DNA from: Lysobacter sp. KIS68-7
GTDB lineage: Bacteria; Pseudomonadota; Gammaproteobacteria; Xanthomonadales; Xanthomonadaceae
Length of the DNA: 64,000 nt
NCBI RefSeq assembly: GCF_021284745.1
Contig: NZ_CP089925.1
Coordinates: 1,549,001 to 1,613,000, forward strand
Direction of reading: 5' to 3'
This document shows, piece by piece, positions 58,950-64,000 of the stretch (its first letter is position 1; each line of letters starts with the position of its first letter). The position numbers and the translations under genes are program-made. Under the pieces are notes generated by a model, which had not been told where the DNA came from, did not search any database, and was given only the letters and a program-made list of their open reading frames with translations.

Positions 58950-58979
58950 TTGCCATTCCCCTCCGGGACCCCCTAGAAT
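58950..58979 (+). promoter_or_regulatory. Promoter of the S10 operon
   Basis: TTGCCA (58950-58955) and TAGAAT (58974-58979) are 18 bases apart. Start would be near 58986, giving a leader of about 285 bases before rpsJ. Confidence 0.6.
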
Positions 58980-59154
58980 GCACGACCCCGCAGCCAGACC
59001 TGAAAAGGGACGGCCGCGGGACCAGCGAAATGAAGGACAGGACGTACTTCGTTTTCGCCCGACAGGGATATGTCGCGCGGTAGCGCTCCGCCCGTTCCGA
59101 AGGTCTTCGGAGCACATATGGCGGGGCCGCTCGCGCGTTCACGATTCCGTCTGG

Positions 59155-59186
59155 GCGGGCCGGGAAACCGGGCCCGCTTTGTTTTT
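59155..59186 (+). terminator. Leader attenuator in the S10 operon
   Basis: A GC-rich stem of about nine pairs with one bulge (59155-59163 with 59168-59177), GAAA-type loop, and a following TTTGTTTTT run. Position between promoter and rpsJ suggests attenuation. Confidence 0.65.
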
Positions 59187-59269
59187 GAAGGACGCTCCAT
59201 CGTTCCAAGAAACCCGGGGTCGGCACACCCAGAGGCCGACCCTCCGCTCTTTCCAGAGGAATTCCCGTC

Positions 59270-59581
<312 letters not shown>

Positions 59582-59591
59582 GGCCCCTACC

Positions 59592-60248
59592 ATGACCGCG
59601 AAGAAGCATTCGTTGGGCATCGTCGGCCGCAAGGCCGGCATGAGCCGCGTGTTTACCGAAGATGGCAAGTCCATCCCGGTGACCCTGATTGAAGCCACCC
59701 CGAACCGCATCACCCAGGTGAAGACGGTCGAGACCGACGGCTACAGCGCCGTGCAGGTCACCGTCGGCGTCAAGCGCGCCGCGCTGATCAACAAGCCGGA
59801 AGCCGGCCACCTCGCCAAGGCGAAGGTGGAAGCTGGTCGCGGCCTGTGGGAACTGCGCGTTGCCGACGACAAGATCACCGACTTCCAGGTCGGCGGCGAA
59901 ATCCGCGCCGACATCTTCGAAGTCGGCCAGGCCGTCGACGTCCAGGGCATCACCAAGGGCAAGGGCTTCCAGGGCACGATCAAGCGCTGGAACTTCACCA
60001 TGGGCGACGCGACGCACGGCAACTCGCTGTCGCACCGTTCGCCGGGTTCGATCGGCCAGCGCCAGACGCCGGGCCGCGTGTTCCCGGGCAAGAAGATGTC
60101 GGGCCACATGGGTGCCGAAACCCAGACGACGCAGAACCTGAAGGTCGTCAAGGTCGACGCCGAACGCGGCCTGATCGCCGTGCGCGGTGCCGTGCCGGGC
60201 GCGCCGGGTGGCGACGTGATCGTGCGTCCGACGAGCAAGGGAGTCTGA
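59592..60248 (+). CDS. rplC: 50S ribosomal protein L3
   Basis: A 218-residue protein near the peptidyl transferase centre. [11 protein letters not shown] start and [23 protein letters not shown] loop; the G-x-Q Gln methylated by PrmB in E. coli is part of that loop. Confidence 0.98.
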   Translation: MTAKKHSLGIVGRKAGMSRVFTEDGKSIPVTLIEATPNRITQVKTVETDGYSAVQVTVGVKRAALINKPEAGHLAKAKVEAGRGLWELRVADDKITDFQVGGEIRADIFEVGQAVDVQGITKGKGFQGTIKRWNFTMGDATHGNSLSHRSPGSIGQRQTPGRVFPGKKMSGHMGAETQTTQNLKVVKVDAERGLIAVRGAVPGAPGGDVIVRPTSKGV

Positions 60249-60253
60249 GGACC

Positions 60254-60859
60254 ATGGAACTCGCCATCAACAACAGCAAGAACACGCTGTCCGTTTCGGA
60301 CGCGGTGTTCGGCCGTGAATTCTCGGAAGACCTGGTCCACCAGGTCGTCGTCGCCTACCGCAACGCGGGTCGCGCCGGCACCAAGGCGCAGAAGACGCGC
60401 TCGGAAGTCAACGGCACCACCAAGAAGTCGAAGAAGCAGAAGGGCGGCGGTGCGCGTCATGGCGCGCTGACGGCTCCGATCTTCGTCGGCGGCGGCGTGA
60501 CCTTCGCGGCGAAGCCGCGCAGCTTCGCGCAGAAGGTCAACCGCAAGATGTATCGCGCCGCGATGGCCGCGATCCTGTCGGAACTCAACCGCCAGGGCCG
60601 CATCATGGTCGTCGACTCGTTCGATATCGACGCGCCGAAGACCAAGGGCCTGATCGCCAAGCTCAAGGGCCTCGAAGTCGGCCAGCGTCCGCTGATCGTC
60701 ACCGAGGAAGCGTCGGAATCGCTGTACCTGTCCGCGCGCAACCTGCCGTATGTCGAAGTGCGCGACGTGCAGGGCCTCGACCCGGTCGCCCTCGTCGGCG
60801 CCGACACGGTCGTGGTCACCACCGACGCGGTGAAGAAGATCGAGGAGTGGCTCGCATGA
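60254..60859 (+). CDS. rplD: 50S ribosomal protein L4
   Basis: A 201-residue protein lining the exit tunnel and the probable repressor of this operon. [14 protein letters not shown] loop is intact though one position differs from the usual R-A-G-S/R-S-P. The ATG at 60254 is five bases after rplC; the end overlaps rplW by four bases (ATGA). Confidence 0.97.
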   Translation: MELAINNSKNTLSVSDAVFGREFSEDLVHQVVVAYRNAGRAGTKAQKTRSEVNGTTKKSKKQKGGGARHGALTAPIFVGGGVTFAAKPRSFAQKVNRKMYRAAMAAILSELNRQGRIMVVDSFDIDAPKTKGLIAKLKGLEVGQRPLIVTEEASESLYLSARNLPYVEVRDVQGLDPVALVGADTVVVTTDAVKKIEEWLA

Positions 60860-61158
60860 GCACGATCAGCAACGTGTACGAAGTGATCCGTGCGCCGCGC
60901 GTGTCCGAAAAGACCGCGCGCCTGCAGGAAGTGTCGAATCAGTACGTCTTCGAAGTCGCGAAGGACGCCACCAAGGCCGATGTGAAGGCCGCGGTCGAGC
61001 AGATCTTCGACGTCAAGGTCGAGGCGGTGAACGTGGTGAACGTGAAGGGCAAGAACAAGTCCTTCAAGTTTCGCCAAGGCAAGCGCGGCGACTGGCGCAA
61101 GGCGTACGTGAAGCTGGCCGAAGGCCAGTCGATCGACGTGATGATGGCCAAGGCCTGA
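60856..61158 (+). CDS. rplW: 50S ribosomal protein L23
   Basis: A 100-residue protein at the tunnel exit, docking site for trigger factor and [14 protein letters not shown] and the flexible loop [14 protein letters not shown] are visible. The ATG at 60856 overlaps the rplD stop; a GTG at 60847 is less likely. Confidence 0.97.
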   Translation: MSTISNVYEVIRAPRVSEKTARLQEVSNQYVFEVAKDATKADVKAAVEQIFDVKVEAVNVVNVKGKNKSFKFRQGKRGDWRKAYVKLAEGQSIDVMMAKA

Positions 61159-61168
61159 GGACAGACCC

Positions 61169-61996
61169 ATGGCATTGATGACTTTCAAGCCCACCTCGCC
61201 CGGCCGCCGCAGCGCGGTCCGTGTCGTGACGCCGGACCTCCACAAGGGGGCGCCGTTCGCCGCGCTGGTCGAGAAGAAGAGCAAGACCGGTGGTCGTAAC
61301 CACCACGGTCGCATCACCACCCGCCACATCGGTGGTGGCCACAAGCAGAACTACCGCATCATCGACTTCAAGCGCGACAAGGAAGGCATTCCGGCGCGCG
61401 TGGAGCGGATCGAATACGATCCCAACCGCACCGCGCACATCGCGCTGCTGTGCTACGTCGATGGCGAGCGTCGCTACATCATCGCCCCGAAGGGCCTGAA
61501 GAGCGGCGACCAGGTCATCGCGGGTCGCGACGCCCCGATCAAGGTCGGCAACACGCTGCCGCTGCGCAACATCCCCGTCGGCTCCACGGTGCATTGCATC
61601 GAGATGAAGCCGGGCAAGGGTGCGCAGCTCGCTCGTGCCGCCGGCGCCGGCGTGCAGCTCATCGCACGCGAATCCGGTTACGCCACGCTGCGTCTTCGCT
61701 CCGGCGAAATGCGCAAGGTGCCGGCCGAGTGCCGCGCCACCGTCGGTGAAGTCGGCAACGTCGAGCACAACCTCGAAAAGCTGGGCAAGGCCGGTGCGAA
61801 GCGTTGGCGCGGCATCAAGCCGACCGTTCGCGGCGCCGCCATGAACCCGGTGGACCACCCGCACGGTGGTGGCGAGGCGAAGGCCGGCCAGGGCAACCCG
61901 CATCCGGTCACCCCGTGGGGTGTCCCGACGAAGGGTTACAAGACGCGCAAGAACAAGCGCACCACGCAATTCATCGTGCGCGATCGCAGGGGTTAA
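61169..61996 (+). CDS. rplB: 50S ribosomal protein L2
   Basis: A 275-residue core protein. The P-T-S-P-G-R-R start, the [13 protein letters not shown] segment and the C-terminal D-H-P-H-G-G-G-E (with the conserved His) are intact. Confidence 0.98.
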   Translation: MALMTFKPTSPGRRSAVRVVTPDLHKGAPFAALVEKKSKTGGRNHHGRITTRHIGGGHKQNYRIIDFKRDKEGIPARVERIEYDPNRTAHIALLCYVDGERRYIIAPKGLKSGDQVIAGRDAPIKVGNTLPLRNIPVGSTVHCIEMKPGKGAQLARAAGAGVQLIARESGYATLRLRSGEMRKVPAECRATVGEVGNVEHNLEKLGKAGAKRWRGIKPTVRGAAMNPVDHPHGGGEAKAGQGNPHPVTPWGVPTKGYKTRKNKRTTQFIVRDRRG

Positions 61997-62002
61997 TCGG
62001 CC

Positions 62003-62272
62003 ATGGCACGTTCACTGAAGAAGGGTCCGTTCGTCGACCACCACCTGATGAAGAAGGTGGAGACCGCGGGCAACAACAAGAAGCCGATCAAGACCTGGTC
62101 GCGTCGTTCGATGGTCATGCCGGAAATGGTGGGTTTCACCATCGCCGTGCACAACGGCAAGAACCACATCCCGGTCCTGGTCAACGAAAACATGGTTGGC
62201 CACAAGCTTGGCGAGTTCGCCCTGACCCGTACGTTCAAGGGTCATGGCGGCGACAAGAAGGCCGGGAAGTAA
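62003..62272 (+). CDS. rpsS: 30S ribosomal protein S19
   Basis: An 89-residue head protein; [12 protein letters not shown] start and [13 protein letters not shown] typical. It follows rplB by six bases. Confidence 0.98.
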   Translation: MARSLKKGPFVDHHLMKKVETAGNNKKPIKTWSRRSMVMPEMVGFTIAVHNGKNHIPVLVNENMVGHKLGEFALTRTFKGHGGDKKAGK

Positions 62273-62282
62273 GGAGATGACC

Positions 62283-62618
62283 ATGGAAGCGAAAGCCATC
62301 CTGCGCTCTGCGCGCATCTCTGCCCAGAAGGCCCGTCTCGTCGCCGACCAGGTGCGCGGCATGCCCGTGGACCGCGCGCTCGCGCTGCTGAAGTTCTCGG
62401 ACAAGAAGGCCGCCGGCATGATCTACAAGATCGTGTATTCGGCCGCCTCCAACGCCGAGAACAACTACGGCGCCGACGCCGACGACCTGAAGGTCAAGAC
62501 CATCATGGTCGACGAAGGCCCCACGCTGAAGCGCTTCATGGCGCGTGCGAAGGGCCGCGGCACCCGGATCCTCAAGCGCACCAGCCACATCACTGTGGTT
62601 GTCGGTGCCGGCAAGTAA
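62283..62618 (+). CDS. rplV: 50S ribosomal protein L22
   Basis: A 111-residue tunnel protein with the long beta-hairpin ([22 protein letters not shown]). AAGGAG at 62271-62276 suits the ATG at 62283; the ATG at 62277 is too close to it. Confidence 0.97.
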   Translation: MEAKAILRSARISAQKARLVADQVRGMPVDRALALLKFSDKKAAGMIYKIVYSAASNAENNYGADADDLKVKTIMVDEGPTLKRFMARAKGRGTRILKRTSHITVVVGAGK

Positions 62619-62633
62619 CGGCGGAGATCAGAC

Positions 62634-63377
62634 ATGGGTCATAAAGTTCATCCGACCGGCATCCGCCTGGGCATCGCCAAGGACTGGAATTCCAAGTGGT
62701 TCGCCGGCAAGAAGCATTACGCTGACTACCTGGTCGCCGACCTGAAGGTCCGCGACATGCTGCGCAAGAAGCTCGCGCAGGCCGGCATCTCGAAGATCCT
62801 GATCGAGCGTCCCGCCAACAACGCGCGCGTCACGATCCACACCGCCCGTCCGGGCGTGGTGATCGGCAAGCGTGGCGAGGACATCGAGAAGCTGCGCAAG
62901 GACGTCAGCGACCTGATGGGCGTCCCGGCGCACATCAACGTCACCGAAGTCCGCAAGCCGGAACTCGACGCGCAGCTGGTTGCCGAATCGATCGCGCAGC
63001 AGCTCGAGCGCCGCATCATGTTCCGCCGCGCGATGAAGCGCGCCGTCGGCAACGCGATGCGCCTCGGCGCGCTGGGCATCAAGGTCAACGTGGCCGGCCG
63101 CCTCAACGGCGCGGAAATCGCCCGTTCGGAGTGGTACCGCGAAGGCCGCGTGCCGCTGCACACCCTGCGCGCCGACATCGACTACGGCTTTGCCGAAGCG
63201 AAGACGACGTACGGGATCATCGGCATCAAGGTGTGGGTCTACAAGGGCGAAGTCTTCGACTTCAGCCAGGTCGGCCAGGAAAAGCAGGACGACACGCCGC
63301 GCGCCGAGCGTGGTGAGCGCGGCGATCGCGCCGACCGTCCGCGTGGTCCGCGCCGTGAGCGCGAGGCGAGGGATTAA
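62634..63377 (+). CDS. rpsC: 30S ribosomal protein S3
   Basis: A 247-residue protein at the mRNA entry, with a KH domain ([13 protein letters not shown]) and a C-terminal tail rich in Arg, Asp and Glu (about residues 220-247) that is longer than in E. coli. Confidence 0.97.
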   Translation: MGHKVHPTGIRLGIAKDWNSKWFAGKKHYADYLVADLKVRDMLRKKLAQAGISKILIERPANNARVTIHTARPGVVIGKRGEDIEKLRKDVSDLMGVPAHINVTEVRKPELDAQLVAESIAQQLERRIMFRRAMKRAVGNAMRLGALGIKVNVAGRLNGAEIARSEWYREGRVPLHTLRADIDYGFAEAKTTYGIIGIKVWVYKGEVFDFSQVGQEKQDDTPRAERGERGDRADRPRGPRREREARD

Positions 63378-63379
63378 TC

Positions 63380-63793
63380 ATGTTGCAACCGAAGCGAACC
63401 AAATATCGCAAGATGCACAAGGGCCGCAACGACAGCCTGAGCTGGAGCGGCAACGCCGTTTCGTTCGGCGAGTTCGGCCTGAAGTCCACTGCCTTCGGCC
63501 AGCTGACCGCGCGCCAGATCGAAGCGGCCCGCCGCTCGATCAGCCGCTACGTCAAGCGCGGCGGCAAGATGTGGATCCGCGTGTTCCCCGACAAGCCGAT
63601 CACCAAGAAGCCCATCGAAGTCCGAATGGGTTCTGGTAAGGGCAACGTGGAGTACTGGGTCGCGCAGATCCAGCCGGGCCGCATGATCTATGAGATCGAG
63701 GGCGTCAGCGAGGAAGTGGCACGCGAGGCATTCCGCCTGGCCGCCGCCAAGCTGTCGGTGACCACCACTTTCGTGACCCGGACGGTGCGCTGA
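63380..63793 (+). CDS. rplP: 50S ribosomal protein L16
   Basis: A 137-residue protein near the A site; [11 protein letters not shown] start and [12 protein letters not shown] segment. Its stop overlaps the rpmC start (TGATG). Confidence 0.98.
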   Translation: MLQPKRTKYRKMHKGRNDSLSWSGNAVSFGEFGLKSTAFGQLTARQIEAARRSISRYVKRGGKMWIRVFPDKPITKKPIEVRMGSGKGNVEYWVAQIQPGRMIYEIEGVSEEVAREAFRLAAAKLSVTTTFVTRTVR

Positions 63794-63984
63794 TGGAACT
63801 CAAGCAACTGCGTTCGAAGAACGCCGCCGAGCTCAAGGCCCACCTCGTGGACCTGCAGAAGGAGCAGTTCGCGCTCCGCATGCAGAAGGCCACGGGCCAG
63901 CTGGCCAAGACCCACGAAGCCCGCCGTGTCCGCCGCGAAATCGCGCGCGTGAACATGCTGCTGGGCGACGCGGCCAAGAAGTAA
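63793..63984 (+). CDS. rpmC: 50S ribosomal protein L29
   Basis: A 63-residue two-helix protein at the tunnel exit (M-E-L-K-Q-L-R-S-K, with [11 protein letters not shown]). Length matches E. coli L29. Confidence 0.97.
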   Translation: MELKQLRSKNAAELKAHLVDLQKEQFALRMQKATGQLAKTHEARRVRREIARVNMLLGDAAKK

Positions 63985-63987
63985 GGA

Positions 63988-64000
63988 ATGGCGACGATGA
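63988..64000 (+). CDS. rpsQ: Start of 30S ribosomal protein S17 (cut by window end)
   Basis: ATG at 63988 follows AAGGA closely. Only four codons are visible, so identity rests on the conserved rpmC-rpsQ order of the S10 operon. Confidence 0.5.

Larger units (their letters stand above)
58912..59269 (+). promoter_or_regulatory. S10 operon leader region
   Basis: A 358-base gene-free leader. It holds a hairpin with 9-bp arms GGGGAATGG/CCATTCCCC near 58939-58961 (end of the tuf transcript), a promoter at 58950-58979, a short TCCGAAG/CTTCGGA dyad at about 59096-59111 and a terminator-like hairpin at 59155-59186. In E. coli L4 represses the S10 operon through its leader by promoting termination; this region is the obvious place for the equivalent, but the individual structures are not matched to the E. 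coli ones. Confidence 0.6.

Overview
The window is dense, GC-rich chromosomal DNA (about two thirds GC by eye) from a gammaproteobacterium that most resembles the Xanthomonadaceae, probably Lysobacter or a close relative. The basis is the gene content and order: tRNA-Tyr/Gly/Thr-tuf-tRNA-Trp-secE-nusG-rplKAJL-rpoBC-rpsLG-fusA-tuf-S10 operon, lolB-ispE-tRNA-Gln-prs-rplY-pth-ychF, hemA-prfA, a split pntA, and OxyR paired with AhpC/AhpD. The genus is an inference from family knowledge; no rRNA is present to confirm it.

Region by region. 1-4.1 kb: end of a GST-like gene, an EamA exporter, a small membrane-anchored protein and OxyR, divergent across a shared OxyR operator from ahpC-ahpD (peroxide defence). 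4.1-12 kb: a TonB-dependent receptor, a remnant of an XRE-type regulator, a secreted M1 aminopeptidase, prmC and proline iminopeptidase. 11.94-12.52 kb holds no gene; it is a nested inverted-repeat element with two 132-bp arms. 12.5-16.9 kb: Nudix hydrolase, 5'-3' exonuclease, nitroreductase, and a DUF1631 protein. 16.9-21.4 kb: proton-translocating transhydrogenase genes pntA1 and pntA2-pntB, interrupted by an opposing, translationally coupled sigma factor/membrane protein/DUF3106 cassette. 21.4-24.5 kb: an uncharacterised operon of two paralogous four-helix membrane proteins and a secreted barrel-like protein, divergent from a MocR/PdxR-type regulator with a symmetric four-half-site operator. 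24.5-29.1 kb: SufT, a single-domain asparaginase, DUF2069, WrbA, YihY, a TlpA-like lipoprotein and acylphosphatase. 29.1-33.6 kb: minus-strand chain hemA-prfA-GNAT-moaB-XRE-ppk2.

33.7-40.4 kb: a TPR protein, lolB, ispE (whose 3' end lies inside the tRNA-Gln gene), prs, rplY, pth and ychF. 40.4-64 kb: the translation/transcription core, two nearly identical tuf genes 16.9 kb apart enclosing secE to fusA, then the S10 ribosomal operon, cut off at the window edge in rpsQ. This block has hairpin-rich leaders before rplJ, rpoB, rpsL and rpsJ that look like attenuators or autoregulatory sites.

Most of the window is ordinary housekeeping sequence. The least explained parts are the inverted-repeat element at 11945-12513, the MocR-linked operon at 21370-24474, and the sigma cassette splitting the transhydrogenase genes. 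No transposase, CRISPR array, prophage or antibiotic-resistance gene was seen. All coordinates and motifs were read by eye; no database search was possible.
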